A DNA stretch of 64,000 nucleotides from Eurosta solidaginis. Lineage: Eukaryota > Arthropoda > Insecta > Diptera > Tephritidae. The stretch lies in the NCBI RefSeq assembly GCF_040869045.1, contig NC_090319.1, positions 228,260,490 to 228,324,489 on the forward strand. The letters are read 5' to 3'. The notes beneath the pieces are model-generated. The model saw only the letters and a program-made list of their open reading frames with translations. It searched no databases and was not told where the DNA came from. The translations under genes were made by a program, and so were the position numbers. Shown piece by piece: positions 20,250 to 31,320 of the stretch. Within the stretch, counting starts at the first letter, position 1. Every line of letters starts with the position of its first letter.

Positions 20250-22262
20250 TATACCTTTCATGAAAATGAAATGGTATATTAATTTCGTCACGAAACCGAA
20301 AATTGTAAGTCCTTAAAGGAAAATAGATAGACCCACCATTAAGTATACCGAAATAATCAGGTTGAAGAGCTGAGTTGATTTAGCCATGTCCGTTTGTCCG
20401 TCTGTCTGTTTGTATGCAAACTAGTCCCTCAATTTTTGAGATATCTTGATAAAATTTGGTGAGCGGGTGTATTTGGGTATCCGATTAGACATTTGTCGGA
20501 ACCGACCGGATCGGACCACTATAGCATATATCCTCCATACAACCAATTTTTCAGAAAAAGAGGATTTTTGTAATATCTTACCCAATTTAACAGATTGAAG
20601 CTTCAAACTTCATCATATACTTTCGTATATTGCACATATTGTTGCCTGAAAAAATTGATGAGATCGGTCGTATATATAGTATATATCCCCCACAACCGAT
20701 TGTTCAGATAAGGAACTTTTCGTAATTACTGCCCCATTTTAAGAGCTAGAGGCTTCAAATTTCAACGAATGCTTACGTATATAGCATATATTGTTGTCTG
20801 AAAAAATCATAGAGATCGGTTGTATATATAGTATATATCTCATACAACCGATTGTTCAGATAAGAAACTTTTCGCAATTTATACCCCATTTTAACAGCTA
20901 TAAGTTTCAAATTTCACCGATTGCTTACGTATATAGCATATATTGTTGTCTGAAAAAATCATAGAGATCGGTTGTATATATAGTATATATCTCATACAAC
21001 CGATTGTTCAGATAAGAAACTTTTCGCAATTTCTACCCCATTTTAACAGCTAGAAGCTTCAAATTTCACCAAATGCTTACGTATATAGCATATATTGTTG
21101 TCTGAAAAAATCATAGAGATCGGTGGTATATATAGTATATATCTCATACAACCGATTGTTCTACTACATACTTTGCGCAATTTCTGCCCCGTTTTAACAG
21201 CTAGAAGCTTCAAATTTCACAAAATGCTTACGGATATAGCATATATTGTTGTCTGAAAAAATTATAGCGATCGGTGGTATATATATTATACACTTCATAC
21301 AAACTGTCATTTTTGCCCCTTTTTTACGGCTAGAAGCTTCAAAATTCATCAAATTTCATCAAATAGTTACGTTTACGTCATATATTTTTGGAATACGTGA
21401 TTCGTAGTCATAGTTTTTACATGCAGACCACAAAAAACGTGAAGCTTTGCATCCTCACACAGATTACCTACCTATTTTTTATTTTATATTTATCTTAAAA
21501 ATCGTTTAGATATGTTCAAATTTCACTAAATGCTTACATGTATAGCATATATTGTTGTCTGATAAAATCATAGATACCGGTGGTATATATAGTATATATC
21601 CCATACAACCGATTGTTCAGATAAGAAACTTTGCGCAATTTCTTCCCCGTTTTAACAGCTAGAAGCTTCAACTTTCACCAAATGCTTACGTGTATAGATT
21701 ATATTGTTGTCTGAAAAAATCATTGAGATCGATGTTATATATAGTATATATCTCATACAACCGATTGTTCAGTTAAGAAACTTTGCGCTATTTCTGCCCC
21801 TTTTTAACAGCTAGACGCTTCAAATTTCACCATATGCTTACATATATAGCATATATTGTTGTCTGAAAAAATCATAGAGATCGGTGGTATATATATTATA
21901 TACTTCATATAAACTGTCATTTTTGCCCCTTTTTTACGGCTAGAAGCTTCAAAATTCATCAAATTTCATCAAATAGTTACGTTTACGTCATATATTTTTG
22001 AAATACGTGATTCGTAGTCATAGTTTTACATGCAGACCATAAAAAACGTGAAGCTTTGCATCCTCACACAAAGTACCTACCTGTTTTTTATTTTATATTT
22101 ATCTTAAAAATCGTTAAGGTATGCAGATCTGTTCACTATATATTTCTTATCTTATACATCCGATTATTCGGAGATTACGAACGGGATAAGATTATTGTTC
22201 AGCCCCATTCATGAAAGGTATGAAGTCTTCGGCACAGCCGAAGACAGTCCCGTTCTTACTTG
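20250..22262 (+). mobile_element. DINE-1/Helentron-like nonautonomous element, family C
   Basis: The left end carries ATACCTTTCATGA (20251-20263). The right end carries its exact complement TCATGAAAGGTAT (22209-22221), followed by the hairpin GTCTTCGGC-ACA-GCCGAAGAC and the end CTTACTTG, 41 bp after the sub-TIR. A GTCY-type run (GTCCGTTTGTCCGTCTGTC) is at about 20387-20406, preceded by AGCCAT. The body is a tandem array of about 152-bp units (see separate entry). The layout and 41-bp spacing match family A, although the sequences differ. No coding capacity. Confidence 0.6.
20600..22130 (+). repeat. 152-bp tandem array with a 610-bp higher-order period
   Basis: The motif TTGTTGTCTGAAAAAAT recurs at 20791, 20943, 21095, 21246, then 21552, 21704 and 21856. 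Spacing is 151-152 bp inside each block. Two blocks are each followed by a near-identical roughly 230-bp segment (about 21290-21525 and 21895-22130, with ATACGTGATTCGTAGTCATA). The unit plus this segment therefore forms a 610-bp higher-order repeat. Each unit carries GATCGGT...ATATATAGTATATAT...ACCGATTGTTCAG. Confidence 0.85.
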
Positions 22263-22960
22263 TTTTTTTTTAATATATTTCCATCATATTGGACAAATCC
22301 ATTAAAAGAGTTCAAACGGATAGCTTTAGCATAACTTTATCATACCTTTATATTTGTTCTTGACTCGTTGATATAGCTGCTGATTCCTTCTTAAAGATGT
22401 CTTGCATATGGAGGCACACACTACTACACCTACGTAGGTATAGTAAAAAATACTTAAAAATTTTTATTTTTCTTTTTCCAAAACACGTTCGTTTCGGTCA
22501 CTGGCCAATCGGAAAAGAAATATTATAGAGGATATAGCTCGAATCTTGACAAGACACGATGCATGTAATGTTAAGTGCTATTTCCGCCATATGATAATGA
22601 CGTTTGCTTTTTGGTATAACAGTTCGACTAGTTTTGCTTTGGTACATTTTATATGGTACCATTTTTATTTTTGGTACATTTTTATTTGGTGCATTTTCCA
22701 GTTGGTTTCGCTTAACTACGCATAGGGATTGCATGGAAAAAGAAATCTCTAACTCAAAGGAAATCAATTCAGAGTGTAGGCAGATTCTGATGAAAAATTA
22801 CGGTGTTAGCTTTCTTTCCCTCGGATATCTAGCTATTTCTACAATGTTCGTTACAGGGTGTACATAAGTAATAATATAAATTAAATTTTAAACTATATGT
22901 TAAAGTTATTCAAGTTATAAGCGTAAACAATTTGAAAGTAGTAGCAGTAATTTAAAATAA
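22263..22960. other. no supported gene; TTTGGTAC-like short repeats
   Basis: Around 22605-22700 the words TTTGGTAC and GGTACCATT repeat irregularly between T-rich runs. The small ORFs here have no recognisable family. I see nothing else. Confidence 0.3.
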
Positions 22961-22966
22961 ATATGC

Positions 22967-23280
22967 TTATATTAACGTTCTCATCAGCGCTTCTAGTTCA
23001 AAATGATCATACCTGAGAAGATATAGCTTAATTTTTTTCTGAAACAAGTTAGAGTTCCTTATGACCTGTATGGTAGCAGGAAGGGAGTTGGAAATTTTGC
23101 ACAATGTGTATGTATAAAAACTTCTATAGTGTGTCGTCCTAGAATGTGGAATTTGCACAGACGGTAGTAGATTTCTGGGCAAGTTGTAACCTCCGAAGGA
23201 AAGCTTTCCAAATAGTCTGATTTTATAAAGAAGGTTTTCAGGACTTTATATAAATACAGGTGACAGGAAGTATATCTAGT
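22967..23280 (-). pseudogene. LINE C-terminal remnant
   Basis: The minus frame contains RNLLPSVQIPHSRTTHYRSF, CKISNSLPATIQVIRNSNLF and FQKKIKLYLL, preceded by YKIRLFGKLSFGGYN. The pattern 'R.......YRSF......WN/SNSLP..I.....L..F..KLK..LL' is the usual C-terminal tail of several LINE reverse transcriptases. No catalytic motif is present, so the clade cannot be told. Upstream on this strand is degenerate. Confidence 0.4.
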
Positions 23281-23379
23281 TTTCTGAAAAGTGGCATAGA
23301 ATGGGATCTATAGTTTGTACTGCAGATTCTCCTCATGACTCCCTTTTGGATTGTAACAACTGGTGATAGTTTATTAGCC

Positions 23380-25500
23380 GAGGCGCCACCCCAGCAGGCC
23401 TTACGAGAGGGGAGGGGGAATGGGGGGATTCCCCCGGGCCCCTGGTTTCTGAGGGGGCCCGCGTTTTTGGCGTGCTAAGAAATTTTTTTTATTTCAGGAG
23501 AGTCTTTGGTTGCTCCATTTGCAATTTTTAAGCCGAATTTGAAAAGCAACGAATATCTGCATTTCGTTTTAATATTATAGTGAAGTTTGAAAAACATTCT
23601 GAAAAGTCCTTTTCCTTAAAATTTAAGAATAACTATTTCATTTGGCAGTTGGCTCAAAACGCTGTTTATAAATTTGTGCAAAACACGTGTGGAAAACTAC
23701 ATTAGATCAACACAAGAAAGCCAATTATTTTGCTATTATCGTTGATGCTATTCCTGATGCTAGTCACGTTGACTACGTCCATTTCAATTCGAAAGCAACA
23801 AATTTTACAATTCAAGAACGGTTTTTGGCTTTCGTCGATTGTAACTAGAGATTACGATTTCTTCTCGAACACAAGCGAGATTTTTGAGAGTTTCCGATTT
23901 CTCGCCAGATTCTCGTGTCTCGAAGTACTCATAAATCTCGCGAGTTTCTCGACATAAACTCAATCGCTGTAAGGACAGTATTTATACACTTGTTTTCTTT
24001 TACTTGATGTTATTGCTTTCCAATGACACTTAAAACATATTTATTATACTTATAATTTTGTTGACAATATTTTATTTTTTTAATGAGACATCGAGAACAC
24101 GGTTTCTCGCGAGCTTCTCGACTTTCAATTCAGTCGCTGCATTGGCTGTATTCTGTACATTGCGGTGTTTTTTACTTGTGATTTTGTGGACATTTTCGCT
24201 TGTGAAGAAATCGTAAGCTCTATATAAGACAGTCAATGAATCGATTAAATTGAATGTCGAGAAACTCGCGAGCCTTACGAATACTTCGAGATTCGAGAAA
24301 CTCGCGAGAAGACGAGACTCGCGAAAAATCTCTAATTTTAATGAGCTCTAATTGTAACCAAAAAACTGGTCAGGAAAAATAAAATCGCTGATTTAATTTG
24401 CCATACTCTAGGTAAACATGAAATCCCATTAAAAGATTGTCGTACACAAGGGTACGAGCACGGCGCCAATATGAAAGAAGCTTATAACGGAGCACAACGT
24501 CACATTCTCGACAAAAACTCGAATGCTGATTACACGCAAACAATAGTCTCATTTTATGTGGCGTTGATGCTGCAGAACGTTGTACGGCTGCAATTACTTT
24601 CTTCGGAGTTGTACAAAAATGTTTTACTATTTTTCGCAGTCCACAACGATGTGACATCCTCTAAAAAAAGATGAACCGAGCTTTTTTCACAGCCTTTCAG
24701 ACACTAGGTGGTCGGCTATAATTGAGGCATTCAGACCATTCGCAAACCATGTTCCAGGATTAACACAAGCACTAAACGCATTACTTAAGCTAAATTTGAC
24801 TGCACAAGCATACGGAGATGTTATCGGCATTCTCAAATACATCAACAAGTTCGAATGTATCTTGCTGTCCTCAATGTGGTTCAAAATATTGAACCAATGG
24901 GAAACAATTTTAAACGAATGCAAAACAGTTGCTATTCAATTGAACATATCGCCAAAGTTTCCGGACATTCGAAAGAGAAAACCCAAAAGACGTTTTGAAG
25001 ATAATGGAAATGAGATGATTACGGATGATCCAGAGCCTGATTTTAAAACCAATACATTCTTGGTGATTGTTGATTCGGTAATCACCGGCATTACTGACCG
25101 ATTTGCAGCTACGAGAAATTTGAACGAGACGTTTTCCTTTTTGTGGAAATTTGAAGACCTGGATGAAACTACGGTTCAGGCGAGCGCAGAAAAATACAAG
25201 TCGGACGTTCTCCAAGCTTAGAATGCGAAATAGTTCACTTGAAGCTCATTTACGAAGCAAATTTTGAAAAAGTCACCATTGGAATTGGTAAATGCCATAT
25301 ATGTTCAAAATCTGTATACAATTTTCCCCGAACATTTGTGTTGCTTTACGCAACTTTTGCATTATACCTGTCACTTTTCTGCACTACATTTTTTCAGTGT
25401 CCTTGCAAGAATCAAAAAGGTTCATAGATCGTGTTCATCTCAGAGCGAGTTTCAGGACTTGCCACGCTGTGTGTTGAATCCGTTTTGGCAAGACAGTTAA
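23380..25500 (+). pseudogene. hAT transposase remnant, ZMYM1-like (DUF4371 type)
   Basis: Fragments in family order are seen over broken frames. The first is FAIIVDAIPDASHVDYV and TIQERFLAFVDCN (23700-23845). Then come LICHTLGKHEIPLKDCRTQG, YEHGANMKEAYNGAQRHILD, and CGVDAAERCTAAITFFGVV (24380-24650). The frame 24796-25221 holds WETILNECKTVAIQL, KRKPKRRFEDN and SVITGITDRFAA. Near 25310-25480 a piece resembling the hAT dimerisation motif (FSPNICVALRNFCIIPVTF) is seen. This is the order of ZMYM1-like hAT proteins. A MITE at 23846-24350 interrupts it. A very G-rich stretch at 23400-23465 may be the degenerate 5' end of this element. Confidence 0.7.
23846..24350. mobile_element. hAT-type MITE with exact 8-bp target duplication
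   Basis: The insertion is bounded by ATTGTAAC at 23838-23845 and 24351-24358, an exact 8-bp duplication as made by hAT transposases. The ends read TAGAGATTACG and, complemented, TAGAGCTCATT, agreeing with the hAT terminal pattern YARNG. The interior is rich in TCTCGCGAG-type words in both orientations. It splits the ZMYM1-like transposase just after VDCN. Confidence 0.8.
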
Positions 25501-25695
25501 ATTTTGATATTATTATAAAAAAATTTGCAGCAAAAAAAGCAAGAAACGCCACTCAACTTCTATATTGAATAATTCAAAGTTATAATCATCATTATATTTA
25601 TCATATATGTACTAAAATGTTACCAAATAACTAGAAAAGATTATTTGAAACAATATGTGGCTGTTAAAAGAGAAATTTATTTCTACGTTACAATA
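25501..25695. other. AT-rich spacer
   Basis: No motif recognised. Confidence 0.3.
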
Positions 25696-25935
25696 AACAA
25701 GTAAGGAAGGCTAAGTTCGGGTGTAACCGAACATTACATACTCAGCTGAAAACTTTCAAGACAAAATAAGGGGAAATAACCATGTAGGAAAATGAACCTA
25801 GGGTAACCCTGGAATGTGTTTGTATGACATAGGTATTAAATGGAAGGTATTAAAGAGTATTTTAAAAGGGTTCTATAGGTGGACGCTTTTTCGAGAAATC
25901 GCCATAAAGGTGGACCAGGGGTTGGCGACACAAGA
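25696..25935 (-). mobile_element. DINE-1-like family A, terminal fragment A2
   Basis: It begins ACAAGTAAGGAAGGC, with hairpin GTTCGGGTGTAACCGAAC and sub-TIR ATACTCAGCTGA. It then has AGGGTAACCCTGGAATGTG and GCCATAAAGGTGGACCAGGG, which match the end and last tandem unit of the copies at 34972-36600 and 48756-51601. It breaks off near 25935. The 265 bp that follow, to 26200, show nothing recognisable. Confidence 0.75.
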
Positions 25936-26199
25936 ATTGGATCCTTCTCAAATATGGACCTCAATCTGAACATATTTGGCAGCCAAGTGAACTAATTGGC
26001 CTAAAGAAGTTATTGGAGGCGTACCAGCATCACAGTATTGAAGTCGAGATTGTGGAAAAGGTCATTGTACACGTGCTATGTCCGAAAAAAGGTCTTATAA
26101 AACGGAGCCACTGCATTTTCTTGAACTGCTATCTTGGGATTTGTACCGCGAAAACGCATCAAAAATTAAAATTTCCCGTATTGTTATTATTTTCTTTGC

Positions 26200-26310
26200 A
26201 GAAATAAACAATTTAGGTTTTCAAATCAACTCGCACGGTTTTGACAGCTTTTTCCTAAATTATTGCAGTGCTGGAAAGTACCTAAAATTTAGGCGAACTC
26301 GCACCCAGCC
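26200..26310. mobile_element. Harbinger-type MITE end fragment
   Basis: The right end reads CGAACTCGCACCCAGCC. Complemented, it is GGCTGGGTGCGAGTTCG, followed by CCTAAATTTTAGGTAC and AAAGCTGTCAAAACCGTG. This aligns with the terminus of the MITE at 13134. TAA follows the end. Confidence 0.65.
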
Positions 26311-26340
26311 TAAATCTTTATTTGTTTTAAAACTTTGAAG

Positions 26341-26595
26341 CAGACCTGTTAAATAATGATTACTATTGGTAATGATTAGCCGTTCCATTGATTATTTTCT
26401 TTAAACGCCATTTAATGATTACTTGCCATTATTTTCTATTTTTAATGATTACTTTTCAATTAATTAAAAAAAATAATCAAAAAAAATCATGATTTTTTAC
26501 GATTATTGAAAAAAATCGAAAATAATCAAAAGTAATCAAAAGCGGCCTTTTTTCGATTATTTTTGATTTTTTTTTTATTACTTTTGATTATTTTT
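26341..26595. mobile_element. hAT-like element, left terminus
   Basis: Starts CAGACCTGTTAAATAATG, with many sub-terminal ATGATTAC/ATTATTTTC words. It is preceded by the 8-mer CTTTGAAG (26333-26340). The same 14-bp terminus, CAGACCTGTTAAAT, closes the sequence at 43762 in inverted orientation. An A/T-rich palindromic patch with AATCATGATT is at about 26485-26500. Confidence 0.5.
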
Positions 26596-26913
26596 CCGCT
26601 TTGTTGAAAGTAAAGTTCTTGTTTGTTGCATGCACGGAATAATTTCTACATACAAGTACATTTTAGGATGCAATATTAAATCGTAACCGCTTATAGAGGC
26701 AAATATATACATGCAACATATAGGGCGAATAGTATATGCGCGTTGATCTAAACATCCGGTAAGTATATACACGTACATAATTTGCTACACTCATTATATA
26801 AAATATTAACGATCCTCTATGGTTCACCCTTAAGTCAAGCAATTTTTGTTTTGTATACAAAATTAATATAACCACTATTTTGGATTACGTTATGGCTATG
26901 CACTGATTGTTTT
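26596..26913 (-). repeat. repeat D, three copies (two direct, one inverted)
   Basis: A roughly 320-bp sequence (CCGCTTTGTTGAAAGTAAAG ... TTGTATACAAAATTAATATA) occurs here, again at 27752-28069, and in inverted orientation at about 38632-38957 with more divergence. The inverted copy on the far side of the gypsy element suggests that D is a long terminal inverted repeat of an older element that gypsy invaded. Confidence 0.7.
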
Positions 26914-28140
26914 GTAATCTAAGTTAATCATATTGTTCGCTTTATTTTAGTAATATTGGTTTCATATCATCGCCAGTGTGGGGCTGTAATAATGTTCTAC
27001 CAAAATAACAACAAAGTTAATTCTTTGAGCGCTTATGTTCAGCGCAGAAATTCGATTGATTTTTATTAACGATTACTTTCTCTTTTATAGGAAATTTACT
27101 TACAATAATATTACAATATTTTCGTACAATGCTTACACACTAAAAATAACTACATTCTATTTCTATATACCTAGTCAGCAGAATATTCTTATTACCTAAC
27201 TATGTAATAATGTTTGTGTCGACCCACTTAAAATCTGTTTATGTTTACAAATTTATTATGAAGTAACAGTCACTTGGTACCAACATGGGTTAGTATTTAT
27301 TATTTCTTTTGTTTATTTACATTTTCTTTCTTAGATATCTATGGTATTGAGTAAATTGGGATGCTTATAGTACGATTGTTTTGAGTTTTTTTAAATCATA
27401 TGTGTTACTAATAAATGTTCTGTACTAGTTTAAGCCTATTTTTATGGATTACTATTTCTTTTATTTTGTTTATACTATCGCTATTTCCTATCCTATTATG
27501 TATTAACGTACAATTATTATTTCTATCTGTACTTTTTACTTTATAATTTCCTTTATATCTATTATCTAGCTTATGAGCAGCTTCTTCTCTAATTAACACT
27601 AGGTCGCCTAGTTTTATTTCCTTACTGGCGCTACTTTTATCATAATTAAATTTATTTATTATTGAAAAAAATCGAAAATAATCAAAAGTAATCAAAAACG
27701 GCCTTTTTTCGATTATTTTTGATTTTTTTTTTATTACTTTTGATTATTTTTCCGCTTTGTTGAAAGTAAAGTTCTTGTTTGTTGCATGCGCGGAATAATT
27801 TCTACATACAAGTACATTTTAGGATGCAATATTAAATCGTAACCGCTTATAGAGGCAAATATATACATGCAACATATAGGGCGAATAGTATATGCGCGTT
27901 GATCTAAACATCCGGTAAGTATATACACGTACATAATTTGCTACACTCATTATATAAAATATTAACGATCCTCTATGGTTCACCCTTAAGTCAAGCAATT
28001 TTTGTTTTGTATACAAAATTAATATAACCACTATTTTGGATTACGTTATGGCTATGCACTGATTGTTTTGTAATCTAAGTTAATCATATTGTTCGCTTTA
28101 TTTTAGTAATATTGGTTTCATATCATCGCCAGTGTGGGGC

Positions 28141-28372
28141 TGTAATAATGTTCTACCAAAATAACAACAAAGTGAATTCTTTGAGCGCTTATGTTCAGCG
28201 CAGAAATTCGATTGATTTTTATTAACGATTACTTTCTCTTTTATAGGAAATTTACTTACAATACTATTACAATATTTTCGTACAATGCTTACACACTAAA
28301 AATAACTACATTCTATTTCTATATACCTAGTCAGCAGAATATTCTTATTACCTAACTATGTAATAATGTTTG
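28141..28372 (-). mobile_element. 3' LTR segment of the mdg1/412-like gypsy element
   Basis: A 232-bp segment beginning TGTAATAATGTTCTACC and ending ACTATGTAATAATGTTTG. Copies are at 26985-27216 (tandem duplicate) and 37158-37389 (5' side). On the element's strand it ends ...CATTATTACA. The element-proximal boundary is not a canonical TG, so the true LTR may be slightly longer or rearranged. TATAAAAG-like sequence (CTTTTATAGG complement) lies inside. Confidence 0.65.
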
Positions 28373-28563
28373 TGTCGACCCACTTAAAATCTGTTTATGT
28401 TTACAAATTTATTATGAAGTAACAGTCACTTGGTACCAACATGGGTTAGTATTTATTATTTCTTTTGTTTATTTACATTTTCTTTCTTACATATATATGG
28501 TATTGAGTAAATTGGGATGCTTATAGTACGATTGTTTTGAGTTTTTTTAAATCATATGTGTTA

Positions 28564-30489
28564 CTAATAAATGTTCTGTACTAGTTTAAGCCTATTTTTA
28601 TGGATTACTATTTCTTTTATTTTGTTTATACTATCGCTATTTCCTATCCTATTATGTATTAACGTACAATTATTATTTCTATCTGTACTTTTTACTTTAT
28701 AATTTCCTTTATATCTATTATCTAGCTTATGAGCAGCTTCTTCTCTAATTAACACTAGGTCGCCTAGTTTTATTTCCTTACTGGCGCTACTTTTATCATA
28801 ATTAAATTTTAGTTTTTCTTTAGCTTCTTTCACTAATTTTCTAGCTCTTTGTTGTGATATTTGAAGTCTATATTTAACTTCCTTGTCATAAGCTTCGTGA
28901 TTATACAATGGGCTTATTTTATTTTCGTCTAGGAATTCATAGGTCGGGAGGTTTTTCGCGAATATAAGCTAAGGACAATCAATATCCGTGTACGGTCGAT
29001 GGGGTCGTGTTGTAACAGTACGCGAAATACTTGAGGTATTCATCCCAATCATCTTTGTCACTGGATATGTATGAACGTACATATTCATTAAACGTTCTAT
29101 GACTACGCTCTACAGTGCCCAAAGTTTGATGATGGTATGGTGTTGAGAATTTATTCTTAATTCTTAGCAGTTTGCATAGTTCTTCGAATAAGCTATTTTT
29201 GTATTCGGTTCCCATGTCTGTTAGGATTGTTTTCATGCAACCATAAGTCAGATAGAAGTGCTCGAATACAGCTTTAGCAACTGTTATCGCATGTTTGCTC
29301 GGGACTGGGATTGCTACCAAATATTTGGTGAGATCGCATATATTGGTAAATACGTATTCGTTTCCATTTACTGATTTCGGTAATGGTCCGACCGTATCAA
29401 TCTGTACTATGTCAAGAGCCTTCGGAGGTGTCTCCGTTATTGTTATTGGTTCCTTTATATGCTTATTCTTCTTGCAGTGGATGCAGTTATCTGCGTATTT
29501 CTCTATGTCACCTCGCATATTTTTCGAGCTATAGCTTTGTTTGATTTTCTTTATCATGCGATTTATTCCTGGGTGGCCACCACTAATAGGATCGTCATGA
29601 TATTTCTGCAGAATCTCTTTAATTTTCCCGGGATTAGTCACGTACATAACCTCTGGGGTTAGTGCAATTGTTAGTTTTTTGAGAACCCTGTTTCCTATTT
29701 CAATAAATTTGCCTACTGGAGTATAATTACTTTTAAACAATTTGTCCCCTAAGGACAACTGTATTTTTTCAAGTCCTAAATTGGTGGCTTCTTTTTCAAG
29801 CCTGATAAAGAATTGTCCTAAGTCAATTTTATCATCTACAATTAGGTTGCTTGTGTTAATAGTGCCACAAACTTTCTTTCCTTTCCTGATATATAATTTC
29901 GGAGGATTGAAAACGAGCCTGACATGTCTTATTACTTCAAATTTATTTAGCGCTTCATATATTTTGGGGTTCTCAGCGTGACTTTCTTTAATTTTTACAT
30001 TATTTTTTATATTTTTAGCTGCTGATCTAGTTGTGACTTTCATTATTTTGCATGCTTCCACTGACATTTCTTTTAAATTTGTTATATCAATGCGAGACAA
30101 TGCGTCCGCGACGTGGTTTTCTTTTCCGGCAATGTACTCCACTTCAAAATCATATTCTTCTAGTTCGAGTCTTACTCGTGTTAATTTAGATGAAGGACTC
30201 TTCATCGAGAAAAGGTATGTTAAAGGGCGATGGTCCATTTTAATTAGGAATTTTCTGCATTAGACATATGGTCTGAAGAAGGTTATGGCCCAATGGATTG
30301 CTGCTAGTTCTTTTTCTATTGTAGCTTTGTTTGTTTCACATTTTGTGAAGGATCTAGATGCGTAAGCAATTGGTAACTGTTTGCCATCGTGTTCTTGACT
30401 AAGGAGTGCTCCTCAAGCATACCCACTAGCGTCTGTTGTTATGCCGAATTCTTTATTGAAGTCGGGGTATTACAACAGTTTTGGGTTGA
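28564..30489 (-). pseudogene. mdg1/412-like gypsy pol: RNase H and integrase
   Basis: RNase H is read across stops at 30489-30240 (GITTDASG, IAYASRSFTKCE) and continues MDHRPLTYLFSMKSPSSKLT, ENHVADALSR. The integrase has an HHCC zinc region (GGHPGINRMI ... NCIHCKKNK). Its DDE core includes QIDTVGPLPKS, LTDMGTEYKN and TVERSHRTFNEYV. The frame breaks at 28979 after STVHGY. The C-terminal part (28908-28564) has YKGNYKVKSTDRNN and IHKNRLKLV, and is duplicated at 27408-27695. Inactivated by several stops and shifts. Confidence 0.8.
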
Positions 30490-31320
30490 TTATGCTTCCT
30501 TTAAGTAGACAAAAGCTTTTTGAAATTCTTCTGTCCAGTCGAAGGAAACATTCTTTTTGCAAGGCCTAGTTAATTTTCTTGAGTACTCTGCGAAATTCGG
30601 TACAAATCTTCTGTAATAATTGCAGAACGCTACGAATCTTTTAACTTCATCTGCTGTTTTTGGTGTTGGGTAGTTTTGAACTGTTTCGAATTTGCTTGGG
30701 TCGGGTAGTATTCCCTTGCTTGTGCATTTGTGTCCTAAATAAGTTACCTCTTCACTGAAAAATAGACATTTATCTGGATGTAATTTTAAGTTGTATTTCC
30801 TACAAGTGAGAAAACATCTCTTAAATTTTTCAGCATGTGTTTTTCTGAACACCCTAGTACAACTAAATCATCCATATATAGAAATGCTTGGGATGGTTTG
30901 AGGCCTGGAAATGCCAGTGTCATCATTCTTTGGAATGAGTTTGGTGCTACTTTTAATCCATAGGGTAGTCTTTTGAATCTATATGTGCCATTTTCTGCTG
31001 TGAATGAGGTTATATCTCTAGAATCTTGGTGTAATTCTATTTGATGAAAACCTGACATAAGATCTAGGAATGAAAAATATTTTGCTCTTCCAAAGTTGGT
31101 CTGAAATATCATCAATTCTTGGTAGTGGGAATTTATCCGCTGCTAATTTTTTGTTTACTTGTCCGTAGTCAACTACCAGTCTCCATATTTTTTCTGTATT
31201 GCCTGGTAGTGATTTTTTAGGCACCAGTAAAATTGGACTATTGTACTCTGATATTAAGGGTTATATAATGTCATCTTCGATCAATTTATTAACCTGTTTG
31301 CTTATTTCCCCTTTTTGTGT
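30490..31320 (-). pseudogene. mdg1/412-like gypsy reverse transcriptase
   Basis: Pieces in order are RLVVDYGQVNKKLAADKFPL, PRIDDISDQL, FLDLMSGFHQIELHQDSRDI, RLPYGLKVAPNSFQRMM and the catalytic FLYMDDLVVLG. Then come HPDKCLFFSEEVTYLGH, DEVKRFVAFCNYYRRFVPNF and FDWTEEFQKAF. The YMDD box is intact. Frames change near 31115 and 30800. 'RFVAFCNYYRRF' is characteristic of the mdg1/412 group. Confidence 0.8.

Larger units (their letters stand above)
26502..28810. repeat. 1156-bp direct tandem duplication
   Basis: Unit 1 (about 26502-27657) and unit 2 (about 27658-28810) are nearly identical. Each holds an internal repeat, a 232-bp LTR segment and the 3' end of the gypsy integrase. Every shared landmark is offset by exactly 1156 bp, for example the LTR start at 26985 and 28141. 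Only scattered substitutions differ. At the junction the integrase frame is cut and followed by a short ATTTATTATT filler. Unit 2 continues into the full gypsy pol. Confidence 0.9.

Noticed and set aside
22604..22867. Hydrophobic 87-residue ORF suggesting a membrane protein
   Set aside because: Hydrophobicity comes from T-rich repeats (TTTGGTACATTT); no conserved features or start context.
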